NCBI RefSeq assembly: GCF_014200725.1 | Contig: NZ_JACHCL010000007.1 | Coordinates: 62,001 to 126,000, forward strand | Direction of reading: 5' to 3' | Origin: Janthinobacterium silvisoli | Lineage (GTDB): Bacteria; Pseudomonadota; Gammaproteobacteria; Burkholderiales; Burkholderiaceae_D | DNA: 64,000 nt | Shown here: in pieces, positions 1 through 9,904 of the stretch | How the letters are laid out: the number at the start of each line of letters is the position of its first letter | Position numbering within the stretch: position 1 is the first letter of the stretch | The notes under the pieces: model-generated | What the model was told of the DNA's origin: nothing | What the model saw: the letters and a program-made list of their open reading frames with translations, nothing else | Databases searched by the model: none | Translations under genes and position numbers: made by a program

Positions 1-256
1 CGCATAGGCTGATCAAGAGGGTGACAGCGCTGCACAGCAATACCGAGGACAGCATTTCATTGAACTTGTGGCGCAATGGACTGGGCATGTCCATCAGGGT
101 GGTGCACAGGGCGCCGATGCAGACCGTCATGGCGGTATCGCTGTCGCTGATGGCCAGGGTCAGCAAGGTCAGGCCGACCAGGCCGAAGGCCACCCGCAAG
201 CCCAGGTAAAAATAGTGGCTGTAAATAAAGGTGCGTAGATTGAGTGCGTAGTGCAT
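1..256 (-). CDS. FUSC/YccS-type inner-membrane protein, N-terminal 85 codons (partial)
   Basis: The gene runs off the left edge; only its first 85 codons are present. From the ATG at 256 the product starts MHYALNLRTFIYSHYF and has hydrophobic stretches at about residues 17-36, 42-56 and 69-84. The short loop LMDMPSPLRHKFNEM between the second and third segments resembles the loop seen at this place in fusaric-acid-resistance/YccS-like proteins, which are multi-pass inner-membrane proteins with a cytoplasmic domain. Their substrates are mostly unknown. It lies downstream of the M14 peptidase gene on the same strand but a strong hairpin terminator separates the two, so it probably has its own promoter. 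Family assignment rests on a short segment and is moderate. Confidence 0.6.
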   Translation of the reverse strand, partial: MHYALNLRTFIYSHYFYLGLRVAFGLVGLTLLTLAISDSDTAMTVCIGALCTTLMDMPSPLRHKFNEMLSSVLLCSAVTLLISLC

Positions 257-278
257 GGTTGACCTTGTGGGCAGGCAC

Positions 279-315
279 AAAAAGAAGCGCCGCACCGGGA
301 TCTCCGATGCAGCGC
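279..315 (-). terminator. Rho-independent terminator after the M14 peptidase gene
   Basis: On the minus strand a 12-bp stem (304-315 with 287-298, two G-U pairs) closes a 5-nt loop and is followed by a U-rich run (TTCTTTTT, complement of 279-286). It lies 28 bases past the peptidase stop codon. Confidence 0.75.
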
Positions 316-342
316 CGTGTTACCGCAAATCTGGCCCTGGTT

Positions 343-2031
343 TTACACTAGGGCAATGACTGGATAACGCCGCCATTCAGGCTCGGCGAAGCGCTGGCAA
401 TGTTCAAAGATGAAATCGAGCACGGCTTCCTGATTGCTCAGCAAGGCCGGATTAGCGGCTTTCCACTCGGCGAATTTGGCTGCCAGCGCTGGTTCGTCGC
501 GCAGCAGTTCGGACGCCATGTCTTCGAACACATAATCGGAAAACGCTTCTTTTTTCTCCAGCACGCTATTGAAGAAGCCCCAGCGGAAGAAGCTGTCGTG
601 CGCTTGCGGTTCCAGCGTTTCCACCGCGTAGCGGGCATTGTCCTGGTCCAGCGAAATGACGTAATCGCCAGCCTGCAAGGTGAATTGCCCTGTGCGCGCC
701 TCGACTTCTACCTTGTCGTGGAACATATGGCCTTCATAGGCGGTGGCTCGCGTACCGACGGAAGCGATATGGTAGTAGCGCGCCGTTACCGTCTGTTCTT
801 CGGTGATGCGGTGCATTTCAACGCCATTCCAGCGCAGGCGTTCGATCACTTCGCGCCAGGCTTGCGGCACCACATACGATTTCGGTGCTGGCACGACCAC
901 ATCGGCATCGAAGCGGTTGTAATAGGCAATATCGCATTCCCACGGCTGCGAGCGGTCGTACGAGAGGCGCTGGTAGTCGCCCAGTACGCTAGGCGTGTAT
1001 TTGGCGGCATAACCCTTGAAGCGGAAAGTCGACGGCTGCGCTTGATTCATTTTCCAGCTGACGGGCCAGGCTGCTTGCGTGCGGCCGGCGGCCTTGGCTT
1101 GCGCGCGCAATTGCTTGATCTGTTCGCCGTGCTGCACGGTAAACGCCATGGTGATGTCGAGCAGAGCGCGCATCGAGGCATAGCGGTCGGCAAATGGTTT
1201 GAGCATATGTGTTTCGGGCATGAAACCGATCACGTTGTGCAGGGCGGCAAAACCGGTCGAGAAGCGCGGCACTTCGAGGAATTCGGCGATGCCGTGGTCC
1301 GGGCTATCCTTGACGGGATTGACGTATGGGCAAGTCGGCCAGCCAGCTTGTTGCATCTGCGCAAAGATATGCGGCAGCATGGTGTCTTGCAGGAAGGGAC
1401 CCAGGCCATTACCGAGTTTATCGGTCTGAGTGTGGATCAGGGTCATGGTGTACGGGTAGTCGGCGCCGTTCGACGTATGCGTATCGACCATCACATCAGG
1501 GTCCCAGCTGCTCAGCAGGCGGTTGAATACTTGCGCATTCAGGCTGTCGCACTTGATGAAGTCGCGGTTCAAGTCCAGGTGGCGGCTATTGCCACGGAAA
1601 CCGAATTGCTCCGGCCCATCCTGGTTCACGCGCGAGGTATTGGCGCGGTTCAGGCTGCCATCGACGTTGTAGATGGGCACGAACAGCAAGACTGTCTTGC
1701 CCAGCGCCGCCAGGCGCGCCGGTTCGACGCACAGGTCGCGTACGATGGCCATGCAGGCATCGATGCCTTCCGGTTCGCCCGGATGGATGCCGTTATTGTT
1801 GAAAAAGACGGTGCGGCCTTCTCGCTTGATTTGCTCGCGGTCAAAGACGCCGTCCGCGCTGACGACGCCAGCGTGGATTGGCACGCCCGAGTCGGACAGG
1901 CCGATCTGTTCGAAATGCAGCACTTGCGGGTAGCGTGCGGCGAGTTCTTTATAGAAAGTAATGCATTCCAGCCAGGTCGTGGTCTGGTTGTGGTTACCGA
2001 GTTCGTAAGTTGTACGCAAATCTGATGGCAT
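343..2031 (-). CDS. M14-family zinc carboxypeptidase
   Basis: Metallo-carboxypeptidase of about 562 residues. The zinc-binding His-x-x-Glu is in NNNGIHPGEPEG near residue 85 and the third zinc ligand is in VDTHTSN near residue 185; HLDLNRDF between them is the usual M14 arginine/asparagine stretch for binding the substrate carboxylate. No signal peptide is obvious, so it may act in the cytoplasm on peptides or peptidoglycan fragments; the substrate is unknown. I chose the ATG at 2031, with a weak CGGAA about 10 bases upstream. A GTG at 2076 would add 15 residues that do not look like a signal peptide. The family call is firm; the function within it is not. Confidence 0.85.
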   Translation of the reverse strand: MPSDLRTTYELGNHNQTTTWLECITFYKELAARYPQVLHFEQIGLSDSGVPIHAGVVSADGVFDREQIKREGRTVFFNNNGIHPGEPEGIDACMAIVRDLCVEPARLAALGKTVLLFVPIYNVDGSLNRANTSRVNQDGPEQFGFRGNSRHLDLNRDFIKCDSLNAQVFNRLLSSWDPDVMVDTHTSNGADYPYTMTLIHTQTDKLGNGLGPFLQDTMLPHIFAQMQQAGWPTCPYVNPVKDSPDHGIAEFLEVPRFSTGFAALHNVIGFMPETHMLKPFADRYASMRALLDITMAFTVQHGEQIKQLRAQAKAAGRTQAAWPVSWKMNQAQPSTFRFKGYAAKYTPSVLGDYQRLSYDRSQPWECDIAYYNRFDADVVVPAPKSYVVPQAWREVIERLRWNGVEMHRITEEQTVTARYYHIASVGTRATAYEGHMFHDKVEVEARTGQFTLQAGDYVISLDQDNARYAVETLEPQAHDSFFRWGFFNSVLEKKEAFSDYVFEDMASELLRDEPALAAKFAEWKAANPALLSNQEAVLDFIFEHCQRFAEPEWRRYPVIALV

Positions 2032-2182
2032 GGCGGTGTGATTCCGGAAGGCGTGAAAAGCGCGCTGGGTCAGCACGCCGGTAAGATGGTAATTGTAGCA
2101 CCGGCCCCCGGCCTTGATGTGTGCTGGCGCTCTCTGCTGTTACTTGTGCTATGTATAGGGAATATTGACTCTGGGGGACGCC

Positions 2183-2740
2183 ATGTGGAGCAAAGCGGTA
2201 ATGGTCATGTGTTGCAGCATGCTGGCAGTGGCCGCCAGCGCCGCACCGCCAACTGGGGCCGATGGCGGCAGCGTCGTGGCGGTAGCGGACGGGGCATTGA
2301 TACGCTATCGGGGCTGGCTGCTGGCGCTCGATGGCGCGCAAGCCGGTACGGCTGCCGATGTGCGCTTGCTGTCGGCCGATGGTGTGCAAGCAGCGAAGGT
2401 GGTGACGGGCAAGCTGAAGCGCGACTTGCCCGTGTGGGCGGCGGTTGAATTGGCGAAGGATGGCACACGGCTGCGTATCACCTCGTTACCCGGCTTGGGA
2501 GCCAGTCGACCTGCAGCCTTGCTGCTCGATTTTGGCGCTGGTGATTACCGCATCGTGATACCGGCCAGCAGCCTGGCGCGTCATGAACACAGTTTGCTGG
2601 CGCAACATTATCCCGGCGCCGACCTGGCCTTGCTGTTGCAAGACAGTAAGCGCGTGATGCTGCCGCTGGGCACTTCCACGCCGCAGGTGTTTGGCCAGGA
2701 GCAGGCGGCGCCCTATTTATTTTCCAAGATGAAACGTTAG
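2183..2740 (+). CDS. Secreted protein of unknown function
   Basis: A 185-residue protein. The ATG at 2183 is preceded by a GGGGG tract and begins a clear Sec signal peptide (MWSKAVMVMCCSMLAVAASA), after which about 165 residues are predicted to be periplasmic or outer-surface. The Cys pair in the signal (MCCSML) does not form a good lipobox because cleavage at ASA-AP fits better. I recognise no domain: the mature part is rich in Ala, Gly and Leu and looks like a small beta-rich fold. An upstream TTG in frame at 2165 is less likely. It stands alone between two minus-strand peptidase genes. No function is proposed. Confidence 0.7.
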   Translation: MWSKAVMVMCCSMLAVAASAAPPTGADGGSVVAVADGALIRYRGWLLALDGAQAGTAADVRLLSADGVQAAKVVTGKLKRDLPVWAAVELAKDGTRLRITSLPGLGASRPAALLLDFGAGDYRIVIPASSLARHEHSLLAQHYPGADLALLLQDSKRVMLPLGTSTPQVFGQEQAAPYLFSKMKR

Positions 2741-2742
2741 GC

Positions 2743-2772
2743 AAAAAAAAAGCCACTCCCGCAGGAGTGGCT
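2743..2772 (-). terminator. Rho-independent terminator of the S46 peptidase gene
   Basis: A perfect 9-bp stem (2751-2759 with 2764-2772) and a CGCA loop; read on the minus strand it is followed by eight U (complement of the A run 2743-2750). It also sits just after the plus-strand secreted protein gene, for which it lacks a U run. Confidence 0.85.
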
Positions 2773-2821
2773 CAGCTTACAACCGCCCGTTGCCGGGCTT
2801 GTTGTTATTGTTGTCAGGCAA

Positions 2822-4975
2822 TTACTCGACGCCCATTTCTTTCAGCAGATTGTCTGCGTGATCGACGTGTTTCATGTTCCACAAGATGTAGCGTAGGTCG
2901 ACCTGGATCGAACGCGTGTTGGCCTTGTTGTAATCCCAGTCGGAAATGATCGAGTCCAGGGTGCCGTCGAATGCCAGGCCGATGAATTCGCCTTTCGAGT
3001 TCAGCGCTGCCGAACCGGAATTGCCGCCAGTGATGTCCAAGGTTGCCAGGTAGTCGACTGGTACGGTTTTCAGCTTGGGATCGACGTATTTACCGAAGTC
3101 CTTGGCCTTGATCGCTGCCAGTTGTTTCGCTGGTGCATTGAACTCGCCTTCGCCGGTAGCTTTTGCCACGACGCCATTGACGGTGGTAAAGGCGGTCCAG
3201 GTGGTGCCATCGGCGCCATGGTCGCGGCCGGCGACGCGGCCGAAGGTCACGCGCAAGGTGCTGTTGGCATCAGGGTAGACCGCCTGGCCCTTGCTCTTCA
3301 TGTAGGCGATTTTCGCTTTCATGTAGTTGGCATAGGTTTGCTGGATCTTGCCGGCCAGTTCTTCATCTTCTGCTTCGTTTTTCAGCGAATCAGGGTACAG
3401 GGCAACAGCAGCCTGGATGAAGGTGTCGTGGCTGGCCTGGAATTCGGCTGGCGTGCGTTTCAGCCACGCTGCGCGCTCTTCCTTGTCCGCCAGTTTGCTG
3501 CCGGCATACAGTTTGTCCAGGGCAGCGGCCAGGTCGGCTTGCGACATGCCGTCCTTGATGCCGATGGCGGCGTCGAAGCTGGCGCGGCGTTGTGCTGCTG
3601 GCTCGGCGGCGTACTTGGTCAGGCTGTTCAGTACCAGCGCCTTGTCGACTTTTTCATCGTAGGTGCGCTCAACCGAAGTGATGCTCGACGTCAGGCGTGG
3701 CAGGTCGCGCGTCTGGTAGCCGGACTTGCGCTCGGTATCAGGCTTGGTGCTTTCATTGGCCAGGCGGTACAGGCTGCGCGCCGTGTTCAGCAGGCGTGGT
3801 TGCGAGTAGCCAAGGAAGAAATCGCGCTTGGTTTCAGCATCGCGCTCGGCGATCAGCTTTTCCACTTGCTCGATATCGTTCGCGTATTCAGCCTTGCGGG
3901 CCGGATTGGCATTGACCCAGGCTTTCAGCTCTTCATGTTCCTTGGTCTTGCGTGCCAGGAAGTCGCTGCCCGCGTAGGAATCGATCATGCCCTGGCGGTT
4001 TTTGTAGTAATTGTTCACGCCAGCCACTTGACCCGCGTATTTCAGGGCAACATCCTTGTTGTCCTTGGTTTCGCGCGCGATGATGGCCAGGGTTTCGCCC
4101 GATGCTTTCACGAATGCCGGGTAGTTCCAGTCAAAGGTGTAAGCCACTTCCGATGGCAGGCGGTGACGGTTGGTGCGGCCTGGGTAGCCCAGCGCCATCA
4201 CGAAATCGCCTTCTTTCAAGCCGTCCTTGGCCAGTTTCAGCACGTGTTTCGGGTGGTAAGGAACGTTGTCCTTGCTGTAGTCGGCCGCTTTGCCGTCTTT
4301 GCTGACATAGGCGCGGTAGAAACCGTAGTCGCCCGTGTGGCGTGGCCACATCCAGTTATCGGTGTCGCCGCCGAATTTACCGACGCCCGCTGGTGGCGCG
4401 TGTACCAGGCGCACGTCGCGGATTTCCAGTTGCTTGATCAGGTAGAACTCCAGGCCGCCGTAGTAGGCCGATACGGTGCAGCGGAAACCGGCATCTTTTT
4501 CGCATTCTGCAACCAGGGACTTCTGGTTTTTCTCGATCGCGTCGATGCGTTCCTTGCCTTGCAGCTTGGCGACGTCGGCAGTGATGATCTTGTCGCTGAC
4601 ATTGGTCACGGCGGTGGTCACGAAGATGCGGCTGCCTGGGGCGGCTGGCAATTCATCAGCGTAAGTTTTTGCCAGGAAACCATTGGCCAGGTAATCGTGT
4701 TCCTTGGTCGAATTGACGGCCACGCTGTTGTAGACGCAATGGTGGTTGGTGGCAACCAGGCCTTCCGGCGAGACGAACGATGCCGAGCAGCCGCCCAGGC
4801 TGACGATCGCGCCCATCGGGAATTCGGTCAGCTTGGTCAGGGTAGCCGGGTCCAGTTTCAGGCCGGCCGCTTTCAATTCCTTGGCTACTTGTGGCAGCTG
4901 TTGTGGCATCCACATACCTTCATCGGCGTGTGCGAAGTTGCTCAGGATAGCGAGCGCAATCAGAGATTTTTTCAT
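2822..4975 (-). CDS. S46-family dipeptidyl-peptidase (DPP7-like)
   Basis: Periplasmic serine exopeptidase of 717 residues, the usual length of family S46. A signal peptide (MKKSLIALAILSNFAHA) is followed by the trypsin-like N-terminal lobe with the catalytic His in TNHHC (residues 76-80) and, near the C-terminus, the nucleophile in GGNSGSAA (Ser653). S46 enzymes remove dipeptides from unblocked N-termini. The residue that sets P1 preference is, from my memory of the Porphyromonas enzymes, Gly in DPP7 (hydrophobic P1) and Arg in DPP11 (acidic P1); here the equivalent is Gly671 in AFDGT, so I infer DPP7-like specificity. Single-gene transcript ending at a strong terminator. Confidence 0.9.
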   Translation of the reverse strand: MKKSLIALAILSNFAHADEGMWMPQQLPQVAKELKAAGLKLDPATLTKLTEFPMGAIVSLGGCSASFVSPEGLVATNHHCVYNSVAVNSTKEHDYLANGFLAKTYADELPAAPGSRIFVTTAVTNVSDKIITADVAKLQGKERIDAIEKNQKSLVAECEKDAGFRCTVSAYYGGLEFYLIKQLEIRDVRLVHAPPAGVGKFGGDTDNWMWPRHTGDYGFYRAYVSKDGKAADYSKDNVPYHPKHVLKLAKDGLKEGDFVMALGYPGRTNRHRLPSEVAYTFDWNYPAFVKASGETLAIIARETKDNKDVALKYAGQVAGVNNYYKNRQGMIDSYAGSDFLARKTKEHEELKAWVNANPARKAEYANDIEQVEKLIAERDAETKRDFFLGYSQPRLLNTARSLYRLANESTKPDTERKSGYQTRDLPRLTSSITSVERTYDEKVDKALVLNSLTKYAAEPAAQRRASFDAAIGIKDGMSQADLAAALDKLYAGSKLADKEERAAWLKRTPAEFQASHDTFIQAAVALYPDSLKNEAEDEELAGKIQQTYANYMKAKIAYMKSKGQAVYPDANSTLRVTFGRVAGRDHGADGTTWTAFTTVNGVVAKATGEGEFNAPAKQLAAIKAKDFGKYVDPKLKTVPVDYLATLDITGGNSGSAALNSKGEFIGLAFDGTLDSIISDWDYNKANTRSIQVDLRYILWNMKHVDHADNLLKEMGVE

Positions 4976-5021
4976 TCGAGTTCTGTTCTTTTACGTGTAG
5001 GGAAGTCGGAATCAGCGTGTT

Positions 5022-5044
5022 GCCCGCTGATAAAGACAGCGGGC
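5022..5044 (-). promoter_or_regulatory. GC-rich hairpin in the leader of the S46 peptidase gene
   Basis: Perfect 8-bp inverted repeat GCCCGCTG / CAGCGGGC with a 7-nt loop, 46 bases before the peptidase start codon. No U run follows it, so it is not an ordinary terminator; it could stabilise or control the leader RNA. The rest of the 297-base gap contains an AT-rich stretch (5080-5180) and nothing else I recognise. Confidence 0.4.
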
Positions 5045-5222
5045 GATATAGAGTATCCCCACCGAATCGTGACTAGTCAATCACATTTTCCGTATAGCAT
5101 GGGAAATATTGGTATCAAATACACAATAACCATGCCTTTTTCCTGTGCAATATCACCGTGTAAAGCCGCATTTTTCCTTGCGATGGCTGTGGTATTGTCC
5201 AGACAACTTTCTTGAGCGCAAT

Positions 5223-5251
5223 AAAAAAGCCGGGACTGAGGAAGACCCGGC
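5223..5251 (-). terminator. Terminator of the GlsB-type gene
   Basis: Stem GCCGGG/CCCGGC (5229-5234 with 5246-5251), followed on the minus strand by a run of six U. It begins about 20 bases past the stop codon of the small membrane protein. Confidence 0.7.
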
Positions 5252-5272
5252 CTGGTCCAGGGACATGGACTC

Positions 5273-5542
5273 TTAGCGAAGTTTGCCGCGGCGTAAAAGA
5301 TTCACGATACCGAGCAGGATGACGGCGCCCAGGAAGGAGACCAGCAGTGAAGACAGGCTGAAATTGTCGCTATTGATGGTGCCGGTGCCAAACAATGGCG
5401 CCAATAGCCAGCCGCCCAAAAAGGCGCCCACGATGCCGACCACGATGTTCAGGAAGATGCCTTGCTGCGCATCGGTTTTCATGACCATGCTGGCCAGCCA
5501 GCCGATCACGCCGCCGATAACAATCCAGATAATGAAGTTCAT
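5273..5542 (-). CDS. GlsB/YeaQ/YmgE-family stress membrane protein
   Basis: Small inner-membrane protein of 89 residues with three hydrophobic segments (about 3-20, 29-50 and 65-82). The glycine-rich opening IIWIVIGGVIGWLASMVM and the second segment with GIVGAFLGGWL are the hallmark of the transglycosylase-associated (GlsB/YeaQ/YmgE) family. Members are often induced by general stress or in stationary phase; their molecular role is not settled. The gene is monocistronic with its own terminator. Confidence 0.85.
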   Translation of the reverse strand: MNFIIWIVIGGVIGWLASMVMKTDAQQGIFLNIVVGIVGAFLGGWLLAPLFGTGTINSDNFSLSSLLVSFLGAVILLGIVNLLRRGKLR

Positions 5543-5650
5543 ATACTCCTCCGTGCAATGGTGAAGATGATGACGATGGTGAAAACGCTGATACCGGTGC
5601 TAGTCTGGTAGTGATTTGATATTGATGCCGCACGATAGGAAAATTGGGCG

Positions 5651-5687
5651 AAAAAAAGCCCGCCTGGCTGCGGACAGCGAAGCGGGC
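5651..5687 (-). terminator. Terminator of the cytochrome b561-YceI operon
   Basis: Stem GCCCGC/GCGGGC (5658-5663 with 5682-5687), 18-nt loop, and seven U on the minus strand (A run 5651-5657). Located 35 bases past the last YceI gene. Confidence 0.65.
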
Positions 5688-5721
5688 CTGGCGGATTTTT
5701 CTATACGCAGGAGGGTAAAAC

Positions 5722-6294
5722 TTAGTCTGCCTTGATGGCTTCCACCTGGATCGCCAGTTTGACTTCCGGCGAGAACGCCGGCATGCCGTAGTTCAGGCCA
5801 AAGTCGCTGCGCTTGAATTGGGCCGTTGCATTGGCGCCGCATACTTCGCGCTTGAAGCGTGGGTTGACCGCGCATTTAAAACGGTCCAGCGTCAACGTCA
5901 CAGGCTTGGTGACGCCCAGCAAAGTCAGTTCGCCATCAACTTCAGTCAATTGATCGCCGTTGAATTTGAACGATTTGCTCTTGTAAGTGATTTCAGGGAA
6001 TTTTTCGACGTTGAACATTTCCGCTTTTTTCGCGTGCGCGTTCATCGCTTCGAGACCGAAATCGATCGAGCTGGCATCGATCACGATGTCCAGGCTACCC
6101 GTCTTGGCAGCGCGGTCCAGGGTGACGGTGCCCTTGGTCTTGTCGAACTTGCCGCGCCAGAAAGACATGCCGCCGTGGTCCGCTTCGAAGCTGGGATAGG
6201 TGTGGGTCGGGTCGATGTTATACGTATCGGCGGCCATGGCCGAACCCGCGCTGGCGGCTGCCAGCATGGCGATCATCAAGTGCTTGAATTTCAT
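5722..6294 (-). CDS. YceI-family periplasmic lipocalin-like protein (copy 2 of the pair)
   Basis: 190 residues with a signal peptide ending at SAMAA. The mature start ADTYNIDPTHTYPSFEADH is typical of YceI proteins, which form a beta-barrel that binds an isoprenoid such as a polyprenyl quinone. GVTKPVTLTLDRF is the conserved core motif. Two cysteines (CAVNPRFKREVC) may form a periplasmic disulfide. It is the last gene of a three-gene run with another YceI protein and a cytochrome b561, 46 bases after its paralogue. A role in handling a periplasmic quinone or other lipid is inferred from the fold and from that partner. Confidence 0.9.
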   Translation of the reverse strand: MKFKHLMIAMLAAASAGSAMAADTYNIDPTHTYPSFEADHGGMSFWRGKFDKTKGTVTLDRAAKTGSLDIVIDASSIDFGLEAMNAHAKKAEMFNVEKFPEITYKSKSFKFNGDQLTEVDGELTLLGVTKPVTLTLDRFKCAVNPRFKREVCGANATAQFKRSDFGLNYGMPAFSPEVKLAIQVEAIKAD

Positions 6295-6340
6295 GGATAT
6301 CCTAGGATTGAACAGTTTTTGGGTTGTTTTGAATCAAGTC

Positions 6341-6895
6341 TTACTGTGTTACCACATGGAACTTAATTGTGACCTCGTCGGCGACCATGCTGGTGTCTTT
6401 CCACTCGCCTTCGCCGATGTTGTAGGTCAGGCGCTTGATTGGCAGTACGCCGTCAAACGTGTACTTGCCGCCATCGGCTTTCACGCTCAATGGGAAGGTC
6501 ACGTCGGTGGCTTTGCCCTTGATATTGAGCTTGCCCGTCACCGTCAGCTTGCCGGCGCCGGCAGCCTTGATGCTGCTCGATACAAAGGTGGCTTTCGGGA
6601 ACTGCGCCGCGTTGAACCATTCCTTCTTCGCTACTTCCTTGTTGTATTCCGGATCGCCGATATCGATGCTGGCCGTTTCGATTTCTACCGTGGCCTTCGA
6701 GGCGTCTGGCGTGGCGGGGTTGTAATCGATGGCGGCAGTGAATTTCTTGAACTTCGCTTCCACCGGGACATTCATTTGCTTGAAGGTGGCCGACACGCTG
6801 CTCTTTGCAGTGTCGGCTTTCAGCAGGGTGGCGGCCGTGGCGGCGACGGACAGGCCCATCAGGGAGGCCAGTGCTACTTTATGGGTAAGTTTCAT
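6341..6895 (-). CDS. YceI-family periplasmic lipocalin-like protein (copy 1 of the pair)
   Basis: 184 residues with a signal peptide MKLTHKVALASLMGLSVAA. It has the YceI core elements ATVEIETASID and GKATDVTFPLSVKA but no cysteine pair, and is clearly diverged from the downstream copy, so the two probably arose by an old duplication and may bind different ligands. It lies between the cytochrome b561 gene (53 bases upstream) and the second YceI gene. The YceI/b561 pairing is also found in E. coli as yceI-yceJ. Confidence 0.9.
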   Translation of the reverse strand: MKLTHKVALASLMGLSVAATAATLLKADTAKSSVSATFKQMNVPVEAKFKKFTAAIDYNPATPDASKATVEIETASIDIGDPEYNKEVAKKEWFNAAQFPKATFVSSSIKAAGAGKLTVTGKLNIKGKATDVTFPLSVKADGGKYTFDGVLPIKRLTYNIGEGEWKDTSMVADEVTIKFHVVTQ

Positions 6896-6948
6896 CGTGA
6901 GTTTCCTGGGTAGTCAGTAAGCAAGGTAGGGGCTGGAAATACTAAGGG

Positions 6949-7473
6949 TTACGGCAGCATGCGCTTGAGCACGCCGTCGCGGTCGATGAACTGGTGCTTG
7001 AGCGCTGCCAGTACGTGAGCGGCCACGGCGGCAGCCATCGTCATGTTAAGAACATAATGAATTTCTTTTAAAAGTGGCTTAAGTTCCGGGTTCGGTCCCA
7101 TGAAGACGGGCAGTTGGAACAAACCCAGGTACACCACGGGCACGCCGGCGGCCAGGGTGTACACATAACCAGAAACAGGCACGGCGAAGATCAGGATATA
7201 TAGCAGGATATGCATGCCATCGGCAGCTTTCTTTTGCCAGGCAACCATGCTGGCCGGATGCGGTGGCGGCACGTTGGCTTTGCGCCACAGCAAGCGGATG
7301 GCGGCAATCGCCAGCACCGTCACGCCTAGCCATTTATGCCAGGAAAAGTATTTCAGTTTCGCGGGCGTCAAGCCCGGAATGTCGGTCATGACCAGGCCCA
7401 GGGTGAACGCGCTGATGATGAGCAGGGCGGTCAGCCAGTGCAGGATGATGGCGGTGGTGGTGTAGCGTTGCAT
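6949..7473 (-). CDS. Cytochrome b561-family protein
   Basis: Four-helix di-haem inner-membrane protein of 174 residues. Candidate haem ligands lie in the expected helices: His12 (ILHWLTA), His46 (SWHKWLG), His88 (GMHILLY) and the C-terminal His residues of HYVLNMT and AAHVLAALKH. Family members move electrons between the quinone pool and periplasmic acceptors. First gene of the b561-YceI-YceI operon, which suggests that the soluble YceI proteins deliver or receive a quinone-like ligand. The electron acceptor cannot be read from sequence. Confidence 0.9.
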   Translation of the reverse strand: MQRYTTTAIILHWLTALLIISAFTLGLVMTDIPGLTPAKLKYFSWHKWLGVTVLAIAAIRLLWRKANVPPPHPASMVAWQKKAADGMHILLYILIFAVPVSGYVYTLAAGVPVVYLGLFQLPVFMGPNPELKPLLKEIHYVLNMTMAAAVAAHVLAALKHQFIDRDGVLKRMLP

Positions 7474-7570
7474 CGGTGGCTCTCTTGAAATAGTACGTGT
7501 TAGGACTAATTCGGCCTAATATACCAAAGAAAAGCAAATTGCGCTGCGTGCTGGAGATTCTACAAGAAAG

Positions 7571-7616
7571 ATTAAAAATAAACCGCCTGGCAACAATTTA
7601 TGTTGTCAGGCGGTTT
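7571..7616 (-). terminator. Terminator of purB
   Basis: A 16-bp stem with one G-U pair (7601-7616 with 7580-7595) and a short loop; on the minus strand it is followed by a U-rich stretch (complement of ATTAAAAATA). It lies about 50 bases past the purB stop codon. Confidence 0.85.
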
Positions 7617-7664
7617 GATATGACGGGGAATCAGCTAGAAATTCCCGTGAAAAGAGACTGTGTT

Positions 7665-9059
<1,395 letters not shown>

Positions 9060-9264
9060 TTAAAGAAACGGTTGGTCTGTGGTGCGCAGGGGAACGGATA
9101 CAGCGATGCTGCGATCGGCACCACGATAAAGCGAGATTTTACCACTGCTGGCAGCGCGTCAGCCTGCCGCCTGCGGCTTTTAGGCCCATCATGGGGCGCC
9201 CCTCGCCAAAATGCCGGCTCCCCCGATGCTATACTGATAGTTGTTCCTTCATCATAAAGTGTCC

Positions 9265-9879
9265 ATGAAACTGATCGGTTCCCTCGCCAGCCCCTATGTC
9301 CGCAAAGTCCGCATCGTGCTGGCAGAGAAAAAGCTCGACTATGTATTCGAGCTGGAAAACGTCTGGGTGCCCGAAACGCGCATCGCCCTGGCCAATCCGC
9401 TGGGCAAAGTGCCCTGCCTGGTGATGGAAGATGGCAGCGCGCTTATCGATTCGCGCGTCATCGTCGAATATCTCGACACGCTCACGCCCGTATGCAAGCT
9501 GCTGCCGGCTGGCGGTAATGGCCGTGAACGGGCCGAAATCAAGTCTTGGGAAGCGCTGGCCGACGGCATCATGGACGCCGGCGTGCTGGTGCGCCTGGAG
9601 CGCACTTTGCGCCCACCCGAACAGCAGAGTGCAGACTGGATAACACGTCAGCTGAGCAAGGTCACCCTGGGCCTGGCGGCCATGGAGCAGCGCCTGGGCG
9701 AACACGCTTATTGCGCGGGCAAGAACTACACCCTGGGCGACGTGGCCGTGGGCTGCGCGCTGGGCTGGATCAGCTTCCGTTTTCCCGAGATCGACTGGCG
9801 CGGTGAACATCCTGGCCTGGCGCTCCTGTTCGATAAATTGTCCGAGCGCCCGTCGTTCAAGGACACGCTGCCGCAGTAA
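9265..9879 (+). CDS. Glutathione S-transferase family protein (YibF-like)
   Basis: 204-residue cytoplasmic protein with an N-terminal thioredoxin-like domain (1-80) and an alpha-helical C-terminal domain. The start MKLIGSLASPYVRKVRIVL has Ser8 at the usual catalytic Ser/Cys position, and PLGKVPCLVMEDGSALIDS is the glutathione-binding cis-Pro/Ser region. The architecture resembles YibF. The ATG at 9265 was preferred to an upstream TTG because the family starts here. The neighbouring lacI-type gene begins 25 bases downstream on the same strand, but no functional link is evident. The substrate is unknown. Confidence 0.88.
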   Translation: MKLIGSLASPYVRKVRIVLAEKKLDYVFELENVWVPETRIALANPLGKVPCLVMEDGSALIDSRVIVEYLDTLTPVCKLLPAGGNGRERAEIKSWEALADGIMDAGVLVRLERTLRPPEQQSADWITRQLSKVTLGLAAMEQRLGEHAYCAGKNYTLGDVAVGCALGWISFRFPEIDWRGEHPGLALLFDKLSERPSFKDTLPQ

Positions 9880-9904
9880 GCGGCTGCGCACCAGCACCCT
9901 CTCC

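Noticed and set aside
400..2025. 541-codon open frame on the plus strand
   Set aside because: It lies exactly antisense to the M14 carboxypeptidase, which has full catalytic motifs. Long antisense frames are expected in high-GC DNA.
3122..5215. 697-codon open frame on the plus strand
   Set aside because: Antisense shadow of the S46 peptidase, with no domain and an unfavourable start.
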